A stretch of DNA of 45,526 bases from an uncultured beta proteobacterium. GTDB taxonomy: Bacteria > Pseudomonadota > Gammaproteobacteria > Burkholderiales > SG8-39. The position numbers were made by a program, and so were the translations under genes. Location of the stretch: positions 1-45,526 of the forward strand of contig CADEDU010000049.1 in the NCBI GenBank assembly GCA_902826155.1, read 5' to 3'. Shown here piece by piece: positions 24,423 to 32,701 of the stretch. How positions within the stretch are numbered: the stretch's first letter is position 1; every line of letters begins with the position of its first letter. The notes under the pieces are model-generated. The model saw only the letters and a program-made list of their open reading frames with translations, ran no database searches and was not told the origin of the DNA.

Positions 24423-25265
24423 CTAGCTGTCCTCGTCCGGTCCATTCGATCCGCCCCGTGGCGGCGTTTCCGGGCCGGGCCTTCGACCATAGAGTTTTCG
24501 CGTGAACGCGACGAGTTCTCGCGGCGGGCGGGCGTGGGTGTATCCGCGGCGGGTCACGCCGATGCCCAGGCGCTTCAGATCAGCCATGGATTCGGCCATT
24601 TTCAGGGTTGCGGCCAGGCCGTCGACGATCGGCACCTCATCGATGCGCGTGACGCCCGCGCGGGCGATCGCCTCGCTCAGATAGAGCTGCCCCGGGATGA
24701 TCGCCTCGGCGCCGCGTGCGATGGCCTCGCGTGCCGTCGCGCTGAAGCGTTCCACCAGTCGCGCCGGATCGACTTGTCCCTGTCCGACATCGGCAAACGT
24801 TGCATCCATCAACATCGTGGGCAGGGCGCGACCGGCGAGGCCCAGGCGCTGCACGCGCAGATCCATCATCTGATCGAAGCCAGCCTGGAATGCGATCACG
24901 ACGAAGCGGCTGCCGAGCAGACACGCGAAGTGCATCGCGGCTTCGCCATAGCCCACCACCGGAATGTCCAGCAGCGAGCGCGCCTGTTCGATCGCGGGAT
25001 CCTGCACCGAGCCGATCGCGAAGACGTCGAAGCCGTCGTCTTCGGCACGCAGCGCGTGATCGAGAATCACCTGGTCGTGCAGCGACGCGAGATAGGGATA
25101 GATCAGCACGTCGGCCGGCGGATGGGGCCCATAGGTGCCCTCGGGCATGCTCACGAACCGCACATCGACACCCGGTCGTGCAATCGCACGGGCGCGCGCG
25201 GCCAGGCCGTCGAAATAGCTCGGCACTCGACCGCCATCGACCAGGCTCTGGTACCAGATCTTCAT
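24423..25265 (-). CDS. Asp/Glu/hydantoin racemase-like protein lacking both catalytic Cys
   Basis: A 280-residue protein resembling hydantoin racemase and the Asp/Glu racemase superfamily: start MKIWYQSLVDGG, a VRFVSMPEGTYG loop, a DDGFDVFAIGSVQDPA strand-loop, PVVGYGEAAMHFAC, and AEAIIPGQLYLSE. Where racemases have Cys in the first loop, this has Ser86 (IGSVQDP); the second loop reads PGQLYL with no Cys. Two-base racemisation is therefore unlikely; it may be a lyase, an isomerase with other residues, or a binding protein. A Pro- and Gly-rich tail of about 20 residues ends the chain. It lies between two Bug genes with gaps of 25 and 43 bases, so it is surely co-transcribed with them. Confidence 0.75.
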   Translation of the reverse strand: MKIWYQSLVDGGRVPSYFDGLAARARAIARPGVDVRFVSMPEGTYGPHPPADVLIYPYLASLHDQVILDHALRAEDDGFDVFAIGSVQDPAIEQARSLLDIPVVGYGEAAMHFACLLGSRFVVIAFQAGFDQMMDLRVQRLGLAGRALPTMLMDATFADVGQGQVDPARLVERFSATAREAIARGAEAIIPGQLYLSEAIARAGVTRIDEVPIVDGLAATLKMAESMADLKRLGIGVTRRGYTHARPPRELVAFTRKLYGRRPGPETPPRGGSNGPDEDS

Positions 25266-25290
25266 CTCGATCGCGTCTTCACGGGTGCGC

Positions 25291-26301
25291 TCATTGCGGA
25301 CGTATCTTTGCTTCGCGGATCAGCTTCGACCACTTGTCGAGGTCCTCCCGGATGAGCGTCGCGTACTGGGCCGCCGTCATCGGCGCGGCTTCGAGCCCTT
25401 GCGTCTGCAACTGCTTCTGGATTTCCACGGTCTGCAGGGCTTTGACGACTTCATCGTTCAGTCGCGTGACGATGGCTGCGGGCGTGCCGGCTGATCCAAG
25501 TAGTCCGTACCAGGTCTCGGCCTTGTAGCCGGGCAATCCGGATTCGCCCACCGTCGGCAGATCCGGCAAGGACGAGGAGCGCTTGTTGCCGGTGACCGCG
25601 ATTCCGCGCAGTCCGCCCGACTTCAGATGCGCGAGCACCAGGCCCACATCGGCGAACGATGCCTGGATCTGCCCGCTCAGTACATCGGTGATCGCCGGCG
25701 CGAGCCCCTTGTAGGGCACGTGGACCATCTCGACCCCCGCCATGCGGGCGAAGAGTTCACCGGCCAGGTGCGGTGCGCCGCCGTTGCCGGAGGAACCGAA
25801 GTTGATCTTGCCCGGATTGGCCTTGGCGTAGGCGATGAACTCGGCAACCGTTCTCGCGGGTACCGATGGATGCACCACCAGAACGAACGGGCTGGATGCG
25901 ACCAACGCGATCGGCGCGAAGTCTTTCGCCGTGTCGTAACCGACGCGTTCGGCCAGGCTCGGTGCGATGGTGAGCGGGCCGGCCGCGCCCACGAGAATGG
26001 CGTAACCGTCGGCCGCACCCTTGGCGATCTGCTCACCTGCGGTGACGCCGCCCGCGCCTGGACGGTTCTCGACCACGATCTGCTGCCCCAACGTCTCGCT
26101 GAGCCGCCTGCCGATGGCACGCGCGACGAAATCGGTGCCGCCACCCGCGGCGAATCCGACGACGAAACGAATCGGTCGGCTCGGATACTCCTGGGCAGCG
26201 ACCGAGCCGATGCTCGCGAGGCAGGCGAAACCGATGCAGGCGAACCATATGGCACGGAGTGTCGAGGCGCGCGGGTGCAGCGCCATCGCTCGCGGGGTCA
26301 T
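25291..26301 (-). CDS. Bug-family TTT periplasmic receptor (7)
   Basis: A 336-residue receptor. The signal peptide is residues 1-36 (IWFACIGFACLASIGSVAAQ). Motifs: YPSRPIRFVVGFAAGGGTDF, NRPGAGGVTAGEQIAKGAADG and HVPYKGLAPAITD, a textbook Bug sequence. The start follows GGAGC. It lies 78 bases after the FAD oxidoreductase gene and 25 before the racemase-like gene. Of all the copies here this one has the most canonical pocket motifs, so carboxylate binding is likely. The neighbours (fumarate-reductase-like flavoprotein, PrpD-type protein) suggest a di- or tricarboxylate. Confidence 0.91.
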   Translation of the reverse strand: MTPRAMALHPRASTLRAIWFACIGFACLASIGSVAAQEYPSRPIRFVVGFAAGGGTDFVARAIGRRLSETLGQQIVVENRPGAGGVTAGEQIAKGAADGYAILVGAAGPLTIAPSLAERVGYDTAKDFAPIALVASSPFVLVVHPSVPARTVAEFIAYAKANPGKINFGSSGNGGAPHLAGELFARMAGVEMVHVPYKGLAPAITDVLSGQIQASFADVGLVLAHLKSGGLRGIAVTGNKRSSSLPDLPTVGESGLPGYKAETWYGLLGSAGTPAAIVTRLNDEVVKALQTVEIQKQLQTQGLEAAPMTAAQYATLIREDLDKWSKLIREAKIRPQ

Positions 26302-26379
26302 GAGTGCTCCATGATGTAAGAGGCTGGCGCGAGGAAGGGTGGCGTGAGAACGCGTGGCGTGAGGAATGTGGCCAGCACG

Positions 26380-27750
26380 CTACGAGCCGATTGCTGCCGC
26401 GGCATGCTCGCCGGCGATCAGCCCGAATCCGAAGGCGGTGAGCAGTCCGTTGCCCGAGAGATAGCCATCAGCGCCTTCGCCCGAGACGCCGGCTGCCGTG
26501 CCGCCGCCCGCGTAGAGATTGGGGATCACATTGCCCGCGGTGTGCAGCACACGCGCGTGCGCATCGACGACCAATCCGCCCTGCGTGTGAGCCAGGCCGC
26601 CGGTGATCGTCGCCCCATAGAACGGCGGTGCCAGCGGTTCGCCGAACGCCTTGCGGCCGAAGCGATCGCGGCCTTCGCGTACGCCTGCGTAATAGGCTTC
26701 GATCGTTGCACGCAGCCGTACCGGATCGATCTTGAACATTTCGGCCAGCGCTTCGAGCGAATCGGCCTTGCGCAGAGCGCCTGCGGCAATCGAATCGCGG
26801 AAGTGGTTCGTTGGCGCGAGAACATCGTGAATCCGTTGATCGAAAATGCAGATGCCGACACCGCGCGGTTGGCGCAGCAGCACGGCAGCGAGCTCGGAGT
26901 AGCCCTGGTCTTCCCGGTCGAATCGCTCGCCCTCCACGTTCACCATGATGGCGCCAAGGAACGGCATCTCCGGCATGAGCCTGGTGCCATAACCGGCGCA
27001 GAGATAACCGTGCCCTTGATAGGCGCCCATGTGAGCAGTTTGCGCGCCGAGGGTGCTCGCCCAGCGAATGCCATCGCCGGTGTTGCCCTGTGCGCCGATG
27101 TATTCGACGTCGACCATCTCCGGGACATGAGCGCGCAGCATCGACTTGTTGGCGCCGAACCCGTCGGTTGCGAGGATCACCTTTTTCGCGCCGATACGTT
27201 GCGCGCCGTCGGCACCAGCGAGTACGCCGATCACGGCACCGTCGCCGTCGGTGATCAGACCTGCGCCGGGCGTGCGGTCGGCCAGGGTGAAGTTGGCGCG
27301 CGTTGCGAGCGCCTCGCGCAACGCCTGCGTAAGACGGGCGCCGGAGCGTCCCGGCGGATTGTGCAGGCGCAGCGCAGACTGGCCGGCACGGTTGCCCACG
27401 AGATTGAGCTCGAGCGGCAGCCCGACCTCGTCGACGAACACGTCGACTACCCGCACTGCCGCGTGGCACAGCGTGAGCACGATCGAGCGGTCAGCGCGGC
27501 CGTGGTTCTTGCGCAGGATGTCGTCGGCCATCTGCTCGGGTGAATCGACGATGTCGTGCGCGCGCTGGAACCGTGTGCCCGCAGCGGCGATCGAGCCGCT
27601 GGCTATGTCGGTGTTGCAGCCCAGACGCGCGTCCTTCTCCAGCAGCAGCACTTCGACACCCGAGCGCGCGGCTGCGAACGCGGCCATCCAGCCGCAGCCG
27701 CCGCCGCCGACGACGACGACGTCGGTTTCGATATCCCATTCGTTTGCCAT
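26380..27750 (-). CDS. FAD-dependent oxidoreductase, fumarate reductase/TcuA-like
   Basis: A 456-residue flavoprotein of the succinate dehydrogenase/fumarate reductase family. The N-terminal Rossmann motif is DVVVVGGGGCGWMAAFAAA with the acidic end LLLEKD. The middle carries ATDGFGANKSML, the capping region GYSELAAVL, and the C-terminal part GGLAHTQGGLVVDAHARVL plus NLYAGGGTAAGVSGEGADGY, typical FAD-binding and substrate-domain elements. Soluble members include tricarballylate dehydrogenase (TcuA), urocanate reductase and ketosteroid dehydrogenases. No signal peptide or haem motif. ATG 27750 was chosen at the fold start; the ribosome site is weak and GTG 27792 is possible. It diverges from PrpD protein 1 and leads an operon with two Bug receptors. 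Confidence 0.88.
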   Translation of the reverse strand: MANEWDIETDVVVVGGGGCGWMAAFAAARSGVEVLLLEKDARLGCNTDIASGSIAAAGTRFQRAHDIVDSPEQMADDILRKNHGRADRSIVLTLCHAAVRVVDVFVDEVGLPLELNLVGNRAGQSALRLHNPPGRSGARLTQALREALATRANFTLADRTPGAGLITDGDGAVIGVLAGADGAQRIGAKKVILATDGFGANKSMLRAHVPEMVDVEYIGAQGNTGDGIRWASTLGAQTAHMGAYQGHGYLCAGYGTRLMPEMPFLGAIMVNVEGERFDREDQGYSELAAVLLRQPRGVGICIFDQRIHDVLAPTNHFRDSIAAGALRKADSLEALAEMFKIDPVRLRATIEAYYAGVREGRDRFGRKAFGEPLAPPFYGATITGGLAHTQGGLVVDAHARVLHTAGNVIPNLYAGGGTAAGVSGEGADGYLSGNGLLTAFGFGLIAGEHAAAAIGS

Positions 27751-27837
27751 TCGACGATGGTATCCCCGGGGCGCGCGATCGGCCATCACCACGCGGCGTC
27801 ATTGACACGGCGAAACCGCGCCGCTTAAGGTCAGGCG

Positions 27838-29229
27838 ATGACTGCTGACGATTCCGAGCGAACCGCCTGTGCGGCCCAGACGGACCGACTCGTGCGGTGG
27901 GCGGCTGCCACGACCGAGTCGCACATTCCGGCCGCGGTAATGGCGCGCGCGGCGCGGGTGCTGGCGGACGATCTCGCGGCGATGATCGGTGCCCGTGACG
28001 AGCCGGAAGTTGCCGCGTTCCATCACCGGACGATCGCGCGAGCGCAACGCGCCGAGGCGACGATTTTCCGCGGCGGTCGTTCACGCACCGATCGATGGTC
28101 GGCCGCGGTGGCAAACGGTGTGGCCGCCGACTGGCTGGAACTCGATGAAGGCTATCGCGTCACCGCTTGCCACGCCGGCCTGTACGTGTTGCCGGCCCTG
28201 ATGGCGGAGGCGGAAGCCGCCAACCTGCCCGTGGGGCGGATGCTGCGCGCGCTGGTGCTCGGCTACGAGATCGTCACGCGCGTGGCCCGTGCCTGGACGC
28301 AGCGCGCGCTCAACATGCAATCACACGGCCGGTACAGCGCGATCGGCGCGGCAGCCGCTGTGGCCCTCGCTCGGGGTGCGGATGCGCAGCGGCTGCGCGA
28401 TGCGATCACCACGGCCGCGACGCTGACCGGACCCTCGCCGCGCACGCACCTCGAAGAGGGCGCGTTGTCGCGCAACGTCTGGCCGGCGGCGGGCGCCTGG
28501 TCGGGATCGATGGCGGTGGAATGGGCCGAATGCGGCATTGCCGGTTCGCCGAACGCCTTCCACGACGTGTATACCTCGGTGTTAGGAGGCAGCGCGCATC
28601 CGGAGCGGCTCGGCGAGGGTCTGGGTGAGCACTGGGCCATCCTCGACGGCTACACCAAGATCTACGCCTGCTGCCAGCATCTGCATTCGGCAGTGGAGGC
28701 GATCGTCGATTTGCGACCACGTCTGCTGGCGCGCGGCGCACTGGAAGACATCGAGTCGGTCCGCGTCGAAACCCATCCGCTGGCGATCGCGCTGGTCAAT
28801 CCGCGTCCGCACACGACGCTCGGTGCCAAGTTCTCGATGCCTCATGCCGTGGCGGCCGCCCTGGCGACTGGAACAGGCGGCGCCGACGCATTCAGTGCGC
28901 CCACTTTGCATGAGCCCACCATTGCCCGATTGCGCGAGCGGGTCAGCGTCGTGCCACGCGAACGTGATTTGCCGCCCCCGCACGACCGTCCGGCGCGTGT
29001 GGTCGTGGCGCTGCGCGATGGCGCGGAGCTCGAGGCGGAGTGTCTGAGTGCGATCGGCGGGCCGGATCGTCCGGCGCCACCGGAGGCGGTGTTCGACAAA
29101 GTGCTCACGCTGGCCACGCCGGTCTACCCGCAGATCCTGCCGGTGCTGCAATCGATCGCCACGCTCGATCGCGCCGTTCTCGGCACTGGCTGGCGTGAGC
29201 TGGTCGACCGGTTTACTGCGGCCGGTTGA
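27838..29229 (+). CDS. MmgE/PrpD-family protein (1)
   Basis: A 463-residue protein of the 2-methylcitrate dehydratase/cis-aconitate decarboxylase family. Family segments: LADDLAAMIGARDEPE, ADWLELDEGYRVTACHAG, AAGAWSGSMAVEWAECGIAG, DGYTKIYACCQHLHSAVEA and KFSMPHAVAAALATG. The HAG loop and the CCQHLHSA helix correspond to conserved active-site regions. The reaction is probably dehydration, decarboxylation or isomerisation of a carboxylic acid. It diverges from the FAD oxidoreductase over 87 bases and is closely similar to the protein at 43160-44560. A TTGACA lies at 27802-27807 without a good -10 box. The RND operon follows 145 bases downstream. Confidence 0.93.
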   Translation: MTADDSERTACAAQTDRLVRWAAATTESHIPAAVMARAARVLADDLAAMIGARDEPEVAAFHHRTIARAQRAEATIFRGGRSRTDRWSAAVANGVAADWLELDEGYRVTACHAGLYVLPALMAEAEAANLPVGRMLRALVLGYEIVTRVARAWTQRALNMQSHGRYSAIGAAAAVALARGADAQRLRDAITTAATLTGPSPRTHLEEGALSRNVWPAAGAWSGSMAVEWAECGIAGSPNAFHDVYTSVLGGSAHPERLGEGLGEHWAILDGYTKIYACCQHLHSAVEAIVDLRPRLLARGALEDIESVRVETHPLAIALVNPRPHTTLGAKFSMPHAVAAALATGTGGADAFSAPTLHEPTIARLRERVSVVPRERDLPPPHDRPARVVVALRDGAELEAECLSAIGGPDRPAPPEAVFDKVLTLATPVYPQILPVLQSIATLDRAVLGTGWRELVDRFTAAG

Positions 29230-29274
29230 GAACTCGCCGTCGACGCCCGCAACCCACGCAACGCAGATCTTGCA

Positions 29275-29302
29275 CGCGCCTGACGGAATCGGGGCAGGCG
29301 CG
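29275..29302. terminator. Hairpin downstream of PrpD 1
   Basis: CGCGCCTG and CAGGCGCG form a perfect eight-base stem with a 12-base loop, 46 bases after the PrpD stop and upstream of the RND operon. It could end the PrpD transcript. No T-run follows, so Rho-independent termination is doubtful. Confidence 0.35.
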
Positions 29303-29374
29303 GCGACGAGTGCGATGGGCCGACATCGATTCGCCGACAAGTACCGCACACTGCGGCGCTAGAATCGATCGGTC

Positions 29375-32300
29375 ATGAGTGCTCCCATATCGTCGGTCCC
29401 GGAAGGCAAGGCGACCACCGCGCCTTCTGTGGTCGCGATCGCGTTGCGTCGTCCGTACACGTTCATCGTGATGGCCATGCTCATCCTGCTGGCCACGCCG
29501 TTCGTGCTGCGCAACATGGCGACCGACATCTTTCCGGAAATCAATATTCCGGTGATCAGCGTCATCTGGTCGTTCAACGGCCTGCCGGCGCAGGAGATGG
29601 GGCAGCGGATCGCGGCCTCCAGCGAACGCGGCATCACCACCACCGTGAGCGACATCGAGCACATCGAGTCCACGTCGCTCAACGGCATCGCGGTGCTCAA
29701 GATCTTCTTCCAGCCGAACGCGAACATCCAGACGGCGATCTCGCAGATTGCCGCGGCGGTGCAGCCGCAGGTGCGTCAGTTGCCACCGGGGATCACGCCG
29801 CCGCTGGTGATCAAGTATTCGGCCTCTGCCGTGCCGGTAATGCAGCTCGCGCTGTCCAGTCCGACGCTGCCCGAGAACGCAGTATTCGACGCCGCGGTCA
29901 ATCAGCTGCGTCCGCGTCTGGTGACGGTGCCGGGTGTCGCGATCCCGTTCCCGTACGGCGGCAAGATCCGGGTGATCTCGGTCGATCTCGACCTGCAAGC
30001 GCTGCAGGCTCGCGGGCTCACCCCGGCCGACGCAGTGAATGCGGTCAACACCCAGAACCTCATCCTGCCCTCGGGTACGGCCAAGTTCGGCGAGACGGAG
30101 TACGCGGTCAGGGTCAACAACTCTCCGGATGCGATCGATGGCCTGAACGATCTGCCGGTGCGCACGGTGAGCGGCGTTACCACGTACATCCGCGACGTGG
30201 CGCAGGTGCGCGACGGCTTCAATCCGCAGACCAACATCGTGCGGCGCGACGGCGAGCGTGGCGTGTTGCTGTCGATCCTCAAGAACGGCGGCGCCTCGAC
30301 GCTCGACATCGTCAACAACCTGAAAGCGATGCTGCCTGTTGCCTCCCAGCTGCTACCCCAGGATGTGACGATCACGCCGCTCTTCGATCAGTCGGTGTTC
30401 GTGAAGGCGGCGGTCTCGGGCGTCGTCATGGAGGCGCTGATCGCCGCCGGGCTCACCGCACTGATGGTGCTGGTGTTCCTGGGTAACTGGCGCAGCACGC
30501 TCATCATCGCACTCACGATACCGCTGTCGATCCTCGCCTCGATCCTGTGTCTGTGGGCGCTCGGCGAGACGCTCAATCTCATGACGCTGGGCGGGCTTGC
30601 GCTTGCCGTCGGGATCCTGGTGGACCAGGCGATCGTCACCATCGAGAACATCGAACGCCATCTGCACAACGGCGTGGAATTGAACGAAGCCATTCTGGTC
30701 GGAGCAGGCGAGATCGGCGTGCCGGCTTTCGTGGCCACGCTATGCATCTGCATCGTGTTCGTGCCGATGTTCTTCCTCACCGGGGTGGCGCGGTACCTGT
30801 TCGTGCCGCTCGCCGAGGCGGTCGTGTTCGCGATGATCGGCTCGTACATCCTGTCGCGGACGCTGGTGCCGACGCTGATGATGCTGCTGATGCGTGGCGT
30901 CCGGCACGACGCATCGAGCCCGAGCCTGCTGCAGCGCCTCTATCACCGGTTCGATCAGGGTTTCGAGCACGTGCGGCGCAGCTACGCGCTGGTGCTCTCG
31001 TCGGTGCTGGTCAAGCGCCGCGCATTCGCGCTCGGCTTCTTCCTGTTCTGCGTTCTCTCGTGCGGGCTGTACCCGTATCTCGGCCGCGATTTCTTTCCTA
31101 CGGTGGATGCCGGGCAGATCCGCTTGCATTTCAGGGCCCCGACCGGCACGCGCATCGAGGAGACGGCGCGCATCGCCGATGGCATCGAGGCGGTCATTCG
31201 TGAACTCATTCCGCCCGCCGAGCTCGACACCATTCTCGACAACCTCGGCGTGCCCAACAGCGGCATCAATCTCTCCTACAGCAATTCCGGAACGATCGGT
31301 ACGCTCGACGGCGAGATCCTGATGTCGCTCAAGAAGGGACATCGCCCGACCGACGAGTACGTGGTTGCACTGCGGCGCGAACTGCCCAGGCGATTCCCGG
31401 GCATCGAGTTCTTCTTCCAGCCGGCCGATATCGTCACGCAGATCCTCAATTTCGGTCTGCCTGCCGCGATCAATGTGCAGTTCGCCGGGCCGAACATGGA
31501 ACGCAACGCCAAGCTGGCCGGCGAGCTGGTGAAGCAGATCCAGAAGATCCCCGGGGCGGTCGACGTGCACATCCATCAGCGCTTCGACAATCCTGCGATC
31601 GATCTGCAGATGGACCGAACCCGATTGCAGCAGGTCGGCATGACCGCGCAGAACGTCGGCCAGAACCTGTTGATCTCGCTCTCCGGCAGCACGCAGACCT
31701 CGCCGGCGTTCTGGCTCAATCCGCAGAACGGCGTGGTGTACCAGTTGCAGATCTCGACGCCGCAGTATCGGGTCGACTCGCTCGATTCGCTGCTCAATAT
31801 TCCGGTCGGGTTGCCGGTGGGCGCGGGCGGTGTGCCCGTCGCGGCCGCGGTCGCGGCTCAGCCGCCGGGTGGTGCCGGATCGACCCAGTTGCTGGGCAAT
31901 CTCGCGGAGGCAAGGCCCTCACGCAGTCTGGCAGTGGTGTCGCGATACAACATCACGCCGGTGGTCGAGGTGTTCGTGGGCGTGCACGGGACCGATCTCG
32001 CGAGCGTGGCTACCGAGGTGCAGCGGCTCGTCGATCAGATGCGTCCGAAGCTGCCGCGCGGGAGCCAGCTGACGGTGCGTGGCCAGGTCGAGACGATGCA
32101 GGCGTCGTTCATCGGGCTCGGGTTGGGGCTGCTGATGGCGATCGTGCTGGTCTATCTGCTGATCGTCGTGAATTTCCAGTCCTGGATCGACGCGTTCATC
32201 ATCATCACCGCATTGCCGGCGGCGCTTGCAGGGATCGCGTGGATTCTGTTCATCACCGAGACGACGCTGTCGGTGCCGGCGCTCACCGGCGCGATCATGA

Positions 32301-32656
32301 CGATGGGCGTGGCAACCGCGAACAGTATTCTGCTGGTGTCGTTCGCCAGGGATCGCATGGAGGCCGGCGTGGCGCCGCTTGCCGCCGCTCTCGAGGCAGG
32401 TGCGACGCGGATCCGTCCGGTGCTGATGACCGCACTCGCGATGATCATCGGCATGGTTCCGATGGCGCTCGGCATCGGTGAAGGCGCCGAACAGAATGCC
32501 CCGCTCGGCCGCGCCGTGATCGGCGGACTGATCTTCGCGACGGTGTCCACGCTGTTCTTTGTACCGGTGGTGTTTGCGAGTGTTCATCAACGACTCGCCA
32601 GGCGTGCCTTGGCGCGTCCAGGCATCGGCGCTTCGCAGGCTGCCGGTGCGAATTGA
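29375..32656 (+). CDS. RND efflux permease (AcrB-like)
   Basis: A 1093-residue inner-membrane transporter of full RND length with the usual duplicated layout: TM1 near residues 27-46, a large periplasmic loop, TM2-6 near 340-500, TM7 near 545, a second loop, and TM8-12 near 910-1070. Family motifs: PEINIPVISVIWSFNGLPAQEM, GGLALAVGILVD and ARYLFVPLAEAVVF. The proton-relay residues are unusual: the AcrB Asp-Asp pair reads Asp417-Gln418, and the TM10 Lys (GLSAKN in AcrB) is Ala982 (GVATAN). A Pro/Gly/Ala-rich insert lies near 812-836. It is first in the operon, before its adaptor, and works with the next two proteins as a tripartite pump. Substrate unknown. Confidence 0.92.
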   Translation: MSAPISSVPEGKATTAPSVVAIALRRPYTFIVMAMLILLATPFVLRNMATDIFPEINIPVISVIWSFNGLPAQEMGQRIAASSERGITTTVSDIEHIESTSLNGIAVLKIFFQPNANIQTAISQIAAAVQPQVRQLPPGITPPLVIKYSASAVPVMQLALSSPTLPENAVFDAAVNQLRPRLVTVPGVAIPFPYGGKIRVISVDLDLQALQARGLTPADAVNAVNTQNLILPSGTAKFGETEYAVRVNNSPDAIDGLNDLPVRTVSGVTTYIRDVAQVRDGFNPQTNIVRRDGERGVLLSILKNGGASTLDIVNNLKAMLPVASQLLPQDVTITPLFDQSVFVKAAVSGVVMEALIAAGLTALMVLVFLGNWRSTLIIALTIPLSILASILCLWALGETLNLMTLGGLALAVGILVDQAIVTIENIERHLHNGVELNEAILVGAGEIGVPAFVATLCICIVFVPMFFLTGVARYLFVPLAEAVVFAMIGSYILSRTLVPTLMMLLMRGVRHDASSPSLLQRLYHRFDQGFEHVRRSYALVLSSVLVKRRAFALGFFLFCVLSCGLYPYLGRDFFPTVDAGQIRLHFRAPTGTRIEETARIADGIEAVIRELIPPAELDTILDNLGVPNSGINLSYSNSGTIGTLDGEILMSLKKGHRPTDEYVVALRRELPRRFPGIEFFFQPADIVTQILNFGLPAAINVQFAGPNMERNAKLAGELVKQIQKIPGAVDVHIHQRFDNPAIDLQMDRTRLQQVGMTAQNVGQNLLISLSGSTQTSPAFWLNPQNGVVYQLQISTPQYRVDSLDSLLNIPVGLPVGAGGVPVAAAVAAQPPGGAGSTQLLGNLAEARPSRSLAVVSRYNITPVVEVFVGVHGTDLASVATEVQRLVDQMRPKLPRGSQLTVRGQVETMQASFIGLGLGLLMAIVLVYLLIVVNFQSWIDAFIIITALPAALAGIAWILFITETTLSVPALTGAIMTMGVATANSILLVSFARDRMEAGVAPLAAALEAGATRIRPVLMTALAMIIGMVPMALGIGEGAEQNAPLGRAVIGGLIFATVSTLFFVPVVFASVHQRLARRALARPGIGASQAAGAN

Positions 32657-32701
32657 GGCTGTGTTCAGGCAATCAACGAGAAGGTTGGAGAGAGGGCGGT
32701 A

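Noticed and set aside
27802..27837. TTGACA promoter for PrpD 1
   Set aside because: The -35 word is perfect but the position for -10 is TTAAGG, which overlaps the ribosome site right before the start codon, so a normal transcript leader would not fit.
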